Of a DNA stretch of 64,000 bases, positions 23,691 to 34,955 are shown one piece after another. Source of the DNA: Capitulum mitella (taxonomy: Eukaryota; Arthropoda; Thecostraca; Pollicipedomorpha; Pollicipedidae); assembly GCA_030062745.1 (NCBI GenBank), contig CP099846.1, positions 19,935,621 through 19,999,620 on the forward strand, in the 5' to 3' direction. The notes under the pieces are model-generated. The model made no database searches. It saw only the letters and a program-made list of their open reading frames with translations, and was not told the DNA's origin. The translations under genes were made by a program, and so were the position numbers. How positions within the stretch are numbered: position 1 is the first letter of the stretch; every line of letters begins with the position of its first letter.

Positions 23691-23699
23691 CCCGCGTGT

Positions 23700-25180
23700 T
23701 TTTGTGCACGCTATTCCCGCAAAGAGCCCCTATTGAACCCTAAAACGTGAAGTGAGCTTTATGCAGTGTATGCTGCGCAATACGCACCGGTAAACTGATC
23801 TGGGCTTATCTTGCGATTCGTATGGTGAGGTATGCGGCATTAGTCGAGCAAAAAGGCGATCATGTGATGATGTGCCTTACGAAATTGAACGCCAGAAAAG
23901 AATCTTGTATATGCCATGCTGCTGTCATTATATCATGCTATGAATATGACGAGTCAAATCAAACTTTGACATCGCAATCAGACAACAACATAACATAAAT
24001 AATTTTCTCTTCGATAGAGACGGGTTCGGCCCCTCTCATGCCATTTCTCTCCGCAGCTCTGGGAAGGTATACAGCTACAGCGTGAATATTTTGGGAGTTT
24101 TATCCATTTCCGCATATTTTGAAACCTATAACGGTCTTGGGTCATGTCCGACTACGAGCATATAAGGTCATTTTCAAAAACATGTTCGGAGGCTTCATAA
24201 TTTCTTCTTGAAACTAACGTGCTTGACAAAAGGTCTAACCGTGTAAGAAAAATCTCCGATCTAAGAAGGGGTATTTTTTAAGACATCGTGGTCTTTGACG
24301 TTCCAAGGGCTCATGAGGTCAGTGATCTGATTTTATCTTTTTGGTGGCTATGAACATAATGGCTTTGGTGGCTCAGAACATCATGTTTGAGCATGGGGAG
24401 ACAATGCAAACGGTAGACACCGTCAGCAATCGTAAGGGCCAAGGAGGTCATATAAGGTCCGATCACGTCAGGTCGAAACAAAATGTGAGGCTTACTTGAC
24501 GATCTGCTACCACTCTGTTAGCCACTCGGAAGTCAATTCGAAACCGGACCTAAGATATGCTTTACTTGATCTGGGGTTATCACGGGGTTTGACACGTTTG
24601 ACATGGCATGCCGGTGTGCTAAAAGCAGGATAAAAACGCAGCGTAACATTAACATATCAATGGTAAACAGCTGTAGTCCGTTTATCTGAGCGGCGAACGA
24701 TTTCTAGTCGTGCTGGTCACACTTAGTCCATGAAGCAAAATCAATGACAAGAGCAATAAAATCATAGTGACCTTAACCGTAGAAAAGAGAGCACATGTTG
24801 TCTTCTCATCATTCACAGTTTTAGAAGCACCAGGGGCCCAATTGGTCGTCGACCCACATCAGCTTTGTTGATAAAAATGTCCCTCTGACGATGGTCAATG
24901 AGCATTTTGTTGTGATCTTATTTTATATTTACAAGCAGTTTTTCATTTTTCTTCGTCCACACTGCCATCTCTCTTATATTAAGTTCAATAATGCTACAAG
25001 AGAATCGACAAATAAGGTGCAAAAAACTTCGCAGAACATTTTATGATGACTCGTATTGCCAGAGGACATCTCCAGGTGTTTGTAACGTATGCTTTTGCCC
25101 AACTTCACCAGGCTGAGTTTCGGGGCGAAGTGAAGCCGCAATTTGAGGAAGACAAAGCCCGGGTTAATTCAGCTATCAGT
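23700..25180. other. Non-coding stretch with scattered AGGTCA half sites
   Basis: No gene is supported. AGGTCA or close variants occur near 24167, 24316, 24446 and 24467. The remainder is ordinary intergenic sequence. Confidence 0.4.
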
Positions 25181-25184
25181 CAAA

Positions 25185-25275
25185 CGTGGCGATCACGGTG
25201 GTAGCACCCTGCGAACGTGAACCCAATTTCCAACTTGTATTGCGTACAAGGGTAACATTACCAGTAATCGCCACG
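25185..25275. repeat. Imperfect inverted repeat, about 90 bp
   Basis: CGTGGCGATCAC at 25185-25196 faces GTAATCGCCACG at 25264-25275, and weaker pairing continues inward (GGTAGCACCC against GGGTAACATTACC). The whole could form one hairpin or represent a very short MITE. Confidence 0.5.
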
Positions 25276-25842
25276 CTCAGGCGTCACATCACCTGGCTGT
25301 CGGCGCTCCCTGCACCCCAGATAACCGACAAACGGGACAACACTCTGTGGAAAAATATTTTGAATCTCGCCACCCGGCATAGCACTCGCGTGCGGAGCCA
25401 TCAACAGTGGCGGCGCAGCAGTTTGTGGTGAGGTTGGCGGTCTTGCAAACAGCCAACGCAGCTGTAAAACATATGTGTGCATGCATCTGTGTTTGGTTGG
25501 ACATTGAAGCGAACCAGCATTGGGTGCAATGAGTCACTTTATTGGGCGTCATATGATCTGGAGACTGTTATAAAGCCCGCGGTGACTTCTTTGACCTGTT
25601 GTCGATTATTCGTTATCACAACTAAATCATCGCACGGCTTATATGCTCTATCAGTTCATTCACTTCTTATGCCATTTAGAATTTTCCACACATCTTTCTG
25701 CGTGCGGTTTTTCCTCCTGCTGTTCTGGCATGCATACGCACAGACATGCCAAAAATCGAATATTTCACCGTACCTGTTCTGTGGCTCACTTTGTGGATCT
25801 CGCCGTTAGAAAATGACAGGTTATTATTCGATTCACTGTGGG

Positions 25843-25965
25843 GCATCTCGGGGCTGTGATGCGATCCATCGAGGGGATCTCGGGGCCATTATGTGTTTCC
25901 CGTGGAGATCCCAGGACTGTTAAATGGCTTCCGCGGAGATCTTGGGCTTCTTGCACCAAGAATGG
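25843..25965. repeat. Tandem repeat of about 32 bp, four copies
   Basis: GGCATCTCGGGGCTGT, GGATCTCGGGGCCATT, AGATCCCAGGACTGTT and AGATCTTGGGCTTCTT start at about 25842, 25875, 25906 and 25937, each followed by a TTCC(G/C)TGGA-like end. Units differ by 10-30%. Confidence 0.7.
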
Positions 25966-27529
25966 TGGCTTACAGCTGTTTTTTCCGATGCATACTATTG
26001 AACGGCACGTTGTACGATGGCTATGTTCGCGCCACGCTGTTCGTCCACCCAGCGTCGGTTTCGGAACTACAGAAGCCGGGAGCCAGTTGGAAACCAGACC
26101 TCGACCCCAGCCACAAGGACGTCACACGTTATGATGCGTTGTTGGCGTTGGCGCCGCCGTCAAACGTCAGGTACTTCTGCGGCTGCGAAGCGAGAAAATC
26201 TTTCCATTGCACACATTCGCCGCGCGTAAGCCGGCGCTCACACGTCGACCAGGCCGTTTGGCGGCGCGGGCAGTGCCGCCGCTGTTGGCCGCCCCGGAGC
26301 CGGGCTGCTCAGGTCCGCGCGCCGCTGGGCGCCAGTGCGTCCGCCCGGCGGCCATATTGCGACCGCCGCCGCCCTCCGGGTGCTATAGATTTTCCATCGA
26401 GCATCGATCGGCCGGGCAGCGGGTACGGCCGTGGCCCGGGCGTCCATCTCGGCCGGGCCGCCGCCGGCGCCGCTCGGCCGGCCACGTGCCGCCGGCCGGG
26501 CCACGTGCTCCGCCGCCGGCCTAGGTCACTCACACCGGGCAGCGGCCGGCCGCCACCGGCTTCGCCGCTCCGATCATAGATGGCAGCACCGGTCCCGCGA
26601 CGACGGCGCGGCCGCGGAGGGCTCCGAGCAGCGGCGGCGGCGGCGGTCGGCGCGAGGTCGGCCGGAGCTGGGTGTCGGCCGGGCAGAGGCGGCGGGAAGT
26701 GCCGGCCGGGCCACAGGTAGCTACACTCAGGCCACCGGCGGCAGAGGCGCCAGACGGAACCAGTCGGCGGGAACGATAACAAGTGCCGAAACGCGGACAT
26801 TTGACAATGTGGTGTGCAAACAATGAACTGCGTGATTTTTCCCATGTCGGTGTCACTTCCTCCTGCTTGTTTGTGGAGGGAAGTCGTCGAGGTAATTAGG
26901 GCTGGCATTGAAAGATGTAGGAACTGAAGAAAAATTGAAACGATGTGCGAAAAAAATGTCAGTGAACTATTGTCGTGCAACGCTATGGGCAAGATACTGC
27001 AACGTTAAAATTCAAAAAAAAGTTGAAAGGACGCTGTCCCAGTGCCCCTGGTTCCATCATGGGCAGATCCATGATTTAAAGAGGCCATGGCCCCTCTCAA
27101 AATGACAAAGTAGACGAAGGACTCCCGTATTTTCCCTCTTAAAAAGAAATTCATTGGTATTTTTCGACCAAGACTTGTTTGATAGTGCGTATATACTAAA
27201 AAATGTGACATTTGGCATGTCCCATACCAATATCATAGACCGCCGTACTAACCCACCATATCAGTTGACCAATCCCGAGCGATTGTCTGGTTTCCTCCAA
27301 ACTGATCGGCTGGATCCGGTCCTGGGTATCTACTGCCGGGCCTTCAGTGATGCTCCATCGCCGGTATAACAAGCATAGTCTCCGTCTCACGAACTGTGGC
27401 CGCCTGCGGTGTGGAATTCTTTACCATACTTCAGTCTGGAGTGCAATGAGAGATTACAACACCCGCAGCCCTCAGGTAAACTGAACAAGTTTGCCTTATT
27501 TTACCGAAGTAAGCAACTCGCTAGGATAA

Positions 27530-27750
27530 GATTCCCTCCAGGATCTGAACATAGGTAGGAGGCAAGGCGGACGATCCCGGAGGTTGAGAAGTCGGGGTTC
27601 CCAGTATTTAGGGATTTTAACTTTAGCCCTACGGCAATGACTGGGAGGAAACTGCCTAAAATCCTGTGTGGGCACCCCCAATGATTTTCGGAAATCTACA
27701 GCCGTGGCTGGAGGACCGCTTCGTCCGACTCTGGCCCTTTTGCAAAACTG
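27530..27750 (-). repeat. Dispersed repeat, copy 1 of an inverted pair
   Basis: Read on the minus strand it matches 30965-31150 at roughly 65-70% by eye. Shared blocks in order are: CGGCTGTAGATTTCC / TGGCTGGAGACTTCC, TTGGGGGTGCCC / ATGGGGGGGTCC, AGGATTT, TTAAAATCCCT, TACTGGGA, and the CTCGGATCG end. It has no coding capacity that I recognise. Confidence 0.7.
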
Positions 27751-28366
27751 GCAGTTATCAAAAACCGATCCCTACTAATGACTGCGCATATTTTCGTCGT
27801 CGTCATCCCCGTCTCTCTTCATTCGGCGTGACATTACGATCACCACGGCCTGCGCCATAGGCATAGTCAGGATTATGCCAATATGGGGGCCTGGACAAAC
27901 CAAGCCCCATTTAATACTGAAAACGTCTTGGATTTTGGCAGCTTTGTGTTCGAGTTCCAGAATTTTTTGGCTATTTTCACGTTCGTTGTGTCAAGAAACA
28001 TTATTTTTTTAGCCTCCAAGGGGAGCGTCTTCAGTCCCCTCCCCCGCGCTGGCTACGCCCTTGGCGTGCGTTAACGCAAAATGACTGCCATCACCGTCTG
28101 CAGCTGGCGACAGAAGCGCCGCGCCTGAGCGCCAGCTGACTTCGGCGCGCGGCGGGGGTCGCGCTCCGAGGCGTGGTGCGGCCGGCGCCTGCACGGAAGC
28201 CGCCGCCCGGCGCGAGCGCCCAGCGAGCCGCCGCCGCCCTTCTCGACGCTATCGGAACGGAAGTCAATATCCGGCCTGATGACGGCACCGTTTCCGAGTA
28301 CGGTCCGTCTGAGTCAGGCGCGCTCGGCTCCGCGGCAACGGCCGTGGTCGCCTCTGCCCAGCGGCA

Positions 28367-28762
28367 GGTCTTGGTCATTCCAGCGACAGGTCTGGGTCAG
28401 TCCGGCGACAGGTCTGGGTCAGTCCGGCGACAGGTCTGGGTCAGTCCGGCGGCAGGTCTGGGTCGGTTCGGCGACAGGTCTGGGTCAGTCCGGCGACAGG
28501 GCTGGGTCAGTCCGGCGACAGGGCTGGGTCAGTCCGGCGGCAGGTCTGGGTCGGTTCGGCGGCAGGTCTGGGTCAGTCCGGCGGCAGGTCTGGGTCGATC
28601 CGGCGGCAGGTCTTGGTCAGTCCGGCGGCAGGTCTGGGTCAGTTCGGCGACAGGTCTGGGTCAGTCCGGCGGCAGGTCTGGGTCAGTTCGGCGGCAGGGC
28701 TGGGTCAGTCCGGCGGCAGGTCTGGGTCGATCCGGCGGCAGATCTGGGTCGATCCGGCGTGG
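28367..28762. repeat. 22-bp minisatellite, 18 units with no length change
   Basis: The unit is GGTCTGGGTCAGTCCGGCGG plus CA. Unit starts fall at 28367, 28389, 28411 and so on to 28741, always 22 bases apart. Variation is limited to substitutions (CAGTCC/CGGTTC/CGATCC, GCGGCA/GCGACA). Since 22 is not a multiple of three, each plus frame cycles through VWVSPAT, GLGQSGDR and SGSVRRQ; all three plus frames and at least one minus frame stay open, giving frames of up to 204 codons. Confidence 0.95.
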
Positions 28763-29904
28763 CTGAATGCCCACATCGAGGACACGCGGATCTCTATCCA
28801 CTGCGCTGGCCATGCAGATTCGTTTGGTGCAGTCGTCTTGGGTTTCGTTCTGGGAATGCAGTGTCTCGGTTTCAACGTTCGCCAGAGACTTGAAATGCAC
28901 CAGCTGCGTCTTGACGACCAGCAGGAGAGGCGGCCGTGCATAACTACAGCAGAGGAACGTGCCGTTACGGATACACCCCTGTCGCGGCCGTAAAAGAAGC
29001 CATTGCACATTCGCAATAGGTGCCGTGGGTCGGTGGTGGCCTCACCTACCACCATCCTCCTCCGCCACCTCTATCCCATCATCATCATTCATATATATCA
29101 CCATCAGTCCTGCAAGTGACCCGTCGGTCAGGACCAGCTGCGGTCCCGCCCACGTATCAGGCCGGACCAACCTGTCGCGAGGTGTTGCTGCCACGAGAGG
29201 AACCCTAACGCGCCGTTCCGTGCTGACGTGAGCTCCGCGGCGTCCTCTTGTCCGGGACCACACGTCATCGGGTCCGCCGCGGGGAGCCCCCTAGAGCCCT
29301 GCCGCAGATGCTCGGACCGGCGTCCGACCTGCCGTGGCCCGGGAGTTTGCAGGGTCGCGCGTTCTCGTCGCCGACGGGGCCTACACGGGCGGCCGCCGGC
29401 GCTGACCAGTTCGCGTCTCCGGCCGGAGGGCTGGGACGACAGGCTGCGACAGGCGGTCCGGTGCCGGTGCGAGAGGCCGGCTTCCGGCAGGCGGACACCG
29501 ATCGTGAGGTGTGGAAGCATCGGCAGCGTGGCCCGCGGTCGCTGAGCTGCGTCCCCCTCCTCCTCTCAGAAGCCAGCGCCACCGCTCCTTCGGACCGGCC
29601 GCCAGGCCCCGACTCGCCCTCGCCGTCTCCCGACAGAGGAGGCTGCCGGCTCCTGCTGTCCGCACCTCGCTTCTGTCCAGCCTCACTGCCGGCCGTAATT
29701 GTTCCCTCGGAGCAGGCGGCGGCCGCGGCGCCGGCGGCCCGCGCCGCGCGGAAATGCCTTCTCGGCCAGGTGTGGGACGGGCCGTCCGCGCCGCGCTACC
29801 GCACTGCGGCCAGCGCCGCGGCCGCCGGCCGGCCAGCCACCGCCGAGCTGCCGCCAGCCGCCGCCGAGCCGCCGCCGAGCCGGGCGGCTTGGCACTGACC
29901 GCGC

Positions 29905-30152
29905 TCCCTCCCCAGTCAGAGTCTGCCGCTGCCGCCAGCCGCCCGAGTCAGTCTGCCGCCGCCGCCGCCCGAATCAGGGTCTGCCGCCGCTGCCGCCGTC
30001 ACCCCGGTCAGAGTCTGCCACCGTCCTGCTCCGAGCGCAGCAGAGGGTGGAGCAGAGTCTGCCACCAGAGTCTGCCACCGTCCTGCTCAGAGCGCGGCAG
30101 AGGGCGGAGCAGACCGTCCTGCTCAGAGCGCAGCAGAGGGCGGAGCAGACCC
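29905..30152. repeat. GC-rich tandem repeats, 36-bp core and related units
   Basis: GTCCTGCTC(C/A)GAGCGC followed by AGCAGAGGG(C/T)GGAGCAGA begins at 30023, 30080 and 30116. Upstream, units ending GTCAGAGTCTGCCGCC recur from 29912. Frames here give CSERSRGRSRP-like repeats that I attribute to the tandem structure. Confidence 0.8.
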
Positions 30153-30692
30153 GAGCAGAACGTCTCCGGAAGGTCTGGTCGGTCGGTGCCGCAGTCTGCT
30201 GAGAGGGGCGGTCGGTAGCATCGCTCAGTTGCCGTGGGAAATTTCGTCTGATGCTTTGCTTCGTCTGTGTTGGCGGGGTAGGTCGTGCCCTGGCAAACAT
30301 CGGTCAGTGTATGACACATGTCGGTGCGACATGGCAGCGATGACAACCGAACAGCGGCCCCAGCGGTCTGTCCCAACTGCAGTGTCGCTTTCGTTCCCGC
30401 CGTGTAAGCGCTTCATTAATCCGGCGAGATCTGGAAACGGTGAAGCTCCTGGACGTGAAAGAGCGTAAAGCATGGAGCTGGCACCGCCCACCGCATCAAC
30501 CCCCGGCGAGAGAGCGTCTTTTTGACCCGACTTGGATCACGCGAGGCGAAAGGAACGGCGTCGCTTCCTGTCGGCAGCTGTCCGGAGGAGGCGTCTTCCT
30601 TCCTGCTGGTGTGGCGGCGGGTGTGTTGGAAGCGCCGGCGGCGGTTCGCCCGCGCGGTGGAACTCCCGGGCTGAGAGCCACCATCCAAACAC

Positions 30693-30719
30693 ACCGCCGC
30701 CGCCGCCGCCGCCGCCGCT
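30693..30719. repeat. (CCG)n microsatellite, nine units
   Basis: This is a short uninterrupted CCG/CGG triplet run inside a GC-rich island. No frame around it has other signs of coding. Confidence 0.9.
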
Positions 30720-30964
30720 GGCAGTCCTGCGCCCGGGAGCTGGCCGGAATGTGAGCCCGTAAAAACGCCGGCTCGTGGACGGGGCTGAGCCGGACGGCGG
30801 CTGCCGGCAGCGGTGCCGGCCGAGCTGTCGACGTCACGAGGCCCGGCCGCCGGTCGCCACGGACACCATCTGACCAGAGTCCAGCGCTTGCCCTTCCCAC
30901 ACGCTTCTCGCCGTAACCCGGCACACTCGGCCACCGCCTCTGGAGATGGGCGTTACTGCTGGCC

Positions 30965-31150
30965 TCTGCCGGATTTACGAGAGGGGCCGCCAAGGACATG
31001 GCTGGAGACTTCCCAAAATTACCGAATGGGGGGGTCCACTTAGGATTTCATACCATTTTTCCAGGTATTGCCATGGCCGTAATGTTAAAATCCCTGACTA
31101 CTGGGAGGTTCGGACCCTCCCCCCGCTCGGATCGCCAGCCATGACTAAAG
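30965..31150 (+). repeat. Dispersed repeat, copy 2 of the inverted pair
   Basis: This is the partner of 27530-27750 in opposite orientation. The two copies bracket 3.2 kb that contain the 22-bp minisatellite and the most GC-rich island. The copies differ at about one base in three, so they are not a recent duplication. Confidence 0.7.
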
Positions 31151-32510
31151 ATGATGGTATGTGTAGGAGACCAGAGCTCGCCCGTCAGGCGAGCTGGGAC
31201 GTAGCGATTCTGGATGGCGAGCATGGCAGGAAAGAGGGTCACTTCATTGAAAATGTCATCAATGTGGTTTCGCATTAGCGACAGAAACGACTCGTGCGTC
31301 ACCCTACCGCGACGGCTATGTTGCTTTATTTGATTCCCTTCCCCTCGAAAATAACGTACGCATTGCCGTTCTCCGCCGTTCAGTTCCAGACGACATTACG
31401 GGCCAGTTGTTTTACTGCCCTATGTTGATCCCCAAAGAGGCCACTGCGAACAGGCAGGCAGCTATTATCCATATTTCATGACGGCAGTAAGTCCTTTAGA
31501 TGGAAAAGACAGTGCAGGGAAACGGTGACCTAACGCGACATGCATCGGTGACGTAAACTCAGTCGCATTGAAAGCCACGAAGCCGTATGGATACGGAGGG
31601 CACGCTCGTCCACCTGGTTTGAGCACGTGCATAAGAGGTTGAACTCCAAGTGTTTCTCGCACTGCAATGCATAACGCTTTGCGGTGCGTAAATTAGTATT
31701 CCTGATTTATCTTGCATGTTGTGACGCACAATCTTCGATTTCCTATGGTTCGATCAATTCGAAACGGGTTTCTTCATGGGTAATGCGACAATGGAATATA
31801 CTTCATGTTTTATGCCGATATTCAAGGCGAGCTTCATAATCGGTGGGCCAAAAGCGGATTTCCATTTTCTTCCCCAGTTTTTGGCCCTTACAGCCTTTCG
31901 TTTTTCTGCTTTGGGCAAAATTGTAGCTAAAGCATGAGAATTGGAGGGAGGAAATTAATTGGACTTATACGGCGTATGTAGGCATCGCTGTTGGAAAAAG
32001 AAGTGTTGCTATATGTACTCACTTGACTGTTACCTTCCTTCGCCAGTTCATGTGTATCTAAAAGTTTCATTTTGGATATTCGCATTATTGAGTGTTCAAC
32101 TACTTGCGCTGGCCTAGGTGTTTTGATCACGAAAATAACTGGATGCAATTAAGCCGTTGATTCTTTGGACTCCGGTCATTCATTAACATTTTTTCGCGTT
32201 GGTCTATGGTAACAAATCCGTGGTACTCCTTGCACATTATGCTTAATTGTTATGTGCCGATGCATTCTGCCTTAGACTGATTCATGCTTCCGTTCTCAGG
32301 CATCTGAATGGATGGCACGGTGCTTTTCAATCGAAGAGCACAGTTTGAAGTGCCACGCAAGCTTGGTTCTGCGACGTATATCACGGCGAAGATATTGTTT
32401 GAACTTTGACACCTCTCACGTGTGCGGAGCAGTCACTGGTAACGGACCGGACGAGTTACATCTGAAGCGTGTAACGTCTTTCTGTGAAATACACTGAAAC
32501 GCTCCCGGGA
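31150..32510. other. Non-coding stretch
   Basis: Ordinary-composition DNA between two GC-rich islands. Minus frames of 84, 65 and 73 codons occur without motifs or splice context. No gene is supported. Confidence 0.4.
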
Positions 32511-33556
32511 ATTATCCACGGCGCGCGGTACGTGGAAACCAGCACATTCTCGCGGACAGCGCAGTACTGCAGAATGGGCCGCCGCACGGGGCAAAGGTCC
32601 GCCGGTGCCTGCCGCGCCTCTACTCGCCCTTCTCCCAGCGTCCGCTCCAGGGACGCCTGCAACGCCGAACGCGGCTGTTTCTGTTTGAATTCGGCCCATT
32701 TCGCTCAAAACGCCGGCTTTTCCGGGAAACGGGACGCGGACGCCATTCTCGCCGACCCGCCGCGCTCCACCCGTGGCCTCGCCTCGCTTTTCGCGTGCAA
32801 CGCCCGCGTTGCGCAGTTGTCGAGCCGGCCGCCAGGTGGCAGGCCGGTCGGCTGGCCGCTTGAGCGGACGTTGAACGCGTGCGCCCCGTAATTGCAGCTT
32901 TCCCAGAATCCCTACAACTCGGCTGTTACTCGGACGAGCAAAATGAGGGCCGCGCGGACGGCCGCCGGGTATCCTCCGCATACCGGCGGCTGACCGGTTG
33001 CAGGCCCCCCTCTTTCGTTCCCCCCCCCTTCCACCGGCCACGGCAGCCGTGACCGAGACCAGGTCGGCCGGGCCAGCAGCTCGTCTGTGACAGCCGCCGG
33101 CGTTGTTGACAGCATGGTGCAGCCAGTCTGGGCCTTCGTGTGTGCCGTAACGGCTGGAGGCGGGCATTTCCGGTGGTGGTCTGAAGCAGCGTGCGCCGGC
33201 CTGTGACGCCGTCCCTCCTGACGCCACCGGCGGGCCCCAGATCGGCAGCGGCCCAGTCTGGTCCGATCGGCGCCGCGCTGCAGTACCTACCCTCCGCGGC
33301 CGCAGCTGCCGGCAGCCGGTCCGGAGTGGCGCGGGCCGCGAACGTGCGCGCCGGGCGGCGGCGGCCGGCCGCGCCGCCGTCCGGCTGGTGACCCCGCGCC
33401 CGCCTGGACAACGGCCCCGGCGGAATCCCGAAAATCCGGCCGCGCCGCCTGCACCACGCACGGGGTCGCGCCGCCGACCGCGCGGCCGCGGCGCCGGCCG
33501 GACGCGGCGCCGGCGCGGCGTCAAACGGCGCCCGGTCCGGCCTGCTCGCCGCACCG

Positions 33557-33558
<2 letters not shown>

Positions 33559-33589
<31 letters not shown>
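33559..33589. repeat. (GT)n microsatellite
   Basis: About 15.5 uninterrupted GT units. It produces the HTHTHTHT and VCVCVCVC stretches seen in the long frames of this island, which argues against those frames being genes. Confidence 0.95.
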
Positions 33590-33590
<1 letters not shown>

Positions 33591-34579
33591 CTGCCCTGGG
33601 ACTGCCTCGGGTCCGGCGGTGACCCGGCCGGGCGTCGGCGCGGCGTGACAGCGCACCCACCGGTCACGCGGTGGCGGCCTTCCGAAGGCTGGCCGGCAGC
33701 GGCAGGAGCGTGGCGGGAGGCCGACTGCCGGCCGCGGTATGTGCAGGTCACCCACACCGGAAACGCCCGGCCGACGTTCGCGCGCCGCGCGGGAACCGGT
33801 TGCGGCCGTCCGGCACGCCGCCGGCCGGCCGCGTCCCTGCGGACGGCGCGAGGAACGCGGGGCGCGGAGGGAACGAGCTGAGCCGAAAGGAGGGTCCTTG
33901 ATGGGTGTGACCCGGTACCGGGGCCGGAGGGGCAGGCAGGTCAGAAGAAAGGCACTCGTGATGCGCGAGAGAGACATGGAGAGAGTGAAAGTCAGCTGCA
34001 GCGGACCAAGGGACAAATGAGGGATATACCTTGTTTTTTTTGGGGGGGGATGCCGGCATGAAGAAAAGAAGCCACCCCAAAAGAAAGTGCACACTACAAG
34101 AAAATGAAAAATTAAAAAAAAATAACGGCGAAGGAATCAAAAGAGAAAAATAAGTCTTCTGATCCTAACAAAGGGAATACTTTGTGAGAACTTTCGCCCA
34201 AAATATGCTTTGATGAAACAGAAAAAAACGGCGCGTTAAGGCGTTGTTTAACCCTGGTGTTTATTAAGACGAAAAGTGTCTTTGTTCGCTTGGGGAGTTT
34301 CAGCGATCCAGTCGTACCACTCGCGTTTTAACCGATTGTCGCCTCTGGCTGCGATTGTTTTCTGCTGAGGTCATCTCTGGGCGCCGTCCGGCTCACTGCA
34401 GTACCGATCGTCAGTCCGTTATCCGCAGGACTCGGAGGCCTGGCCGCGTGCGGTACCGTCCGTGTCCTGCGGAGTACCAAGCCGACCCGCCAGCCTCCGT
34501 CCCCGGCTTGGCTGGCACGACACGACCGGGCCATTCAAAGCGCTGGACTGAGCAGGGCGCCGCGGATCGGCAGCGGCGA

Positions 34580-34955
34580 CGACCTTGACTTGTCTGCCCG
34601 AGCTTGACCAGGTCACTTGCACTGACATTAACCGGCCACCTGGTTCGACTGACCTTGACCAGACACCCGTGCACTGACCTTGACCAGACCACCCAATGTG
34701 GCCTGGATCCGGCCACCTGACAGCCTGGCTGCCTGGCCTGACCTTGACATCACCGTCCGGGTTAGTCTGAACTTGACATGACCACCGTGCACTGACCTTG
34801 ATCTGACCGTCGTGCTCTGACCTTGACCTGGCCGCCTGACATGATCTTGACCCGGCCATCCCGCCACCTGACCGCTTGACCGCCTAGTCGCTTGACCGCC
34901 TGGCCGCCTGACCTGACGTCGATGAATCCGCCCAGCCGCGAGGCCGGACCTTGAC
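34580..34955. repeat. Repeat of about 25 bp built on TGACCTTGA
   Basis: Exact TGACCTTGA starts at 34650, 34675, 34739, 34793 and 34818. Near matches occur at 34580 (CGACCTTGA), 34768 (TGAACTTGA), 34842 (TGATCTTGA) and 34947. Neighbouring units are 24-29 bases apart and share GCACTGACCTTGA or CCACC flanks. The reverse complement TCAAGGTCA is the extended half site bound by monomeric nuclear receptors of the ERR and FTZ-F1/SF-1 type. The repeat may be only a minisatellite, but the site density is striking. Confidence 0.8.

Noticed and set aside
28173-28993. Plus-strand frames of 197, 204 and 126 codons with a 22-residue periodic peptide
   Set aside because: They are produced by the 22-bp minisatellite; the opposite strand is also open and no non-repeat domain accompanies them.
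29248-30218. Plus frames of 216, 235 and 167 codons rich in Arg, Ser, Pro and Ala
   Set aside because: Mutually overlapping frames in a GC-rich island with tandem repeats; no motif.
32433-34094. 553-codon minus-strand open frame, the longest in the window
   Set aside because: It lies in a CpG island where all frames are nearly stop-free, crosses a (GT)n microsatellite (His-Thr run), and has no domain or codon structure.
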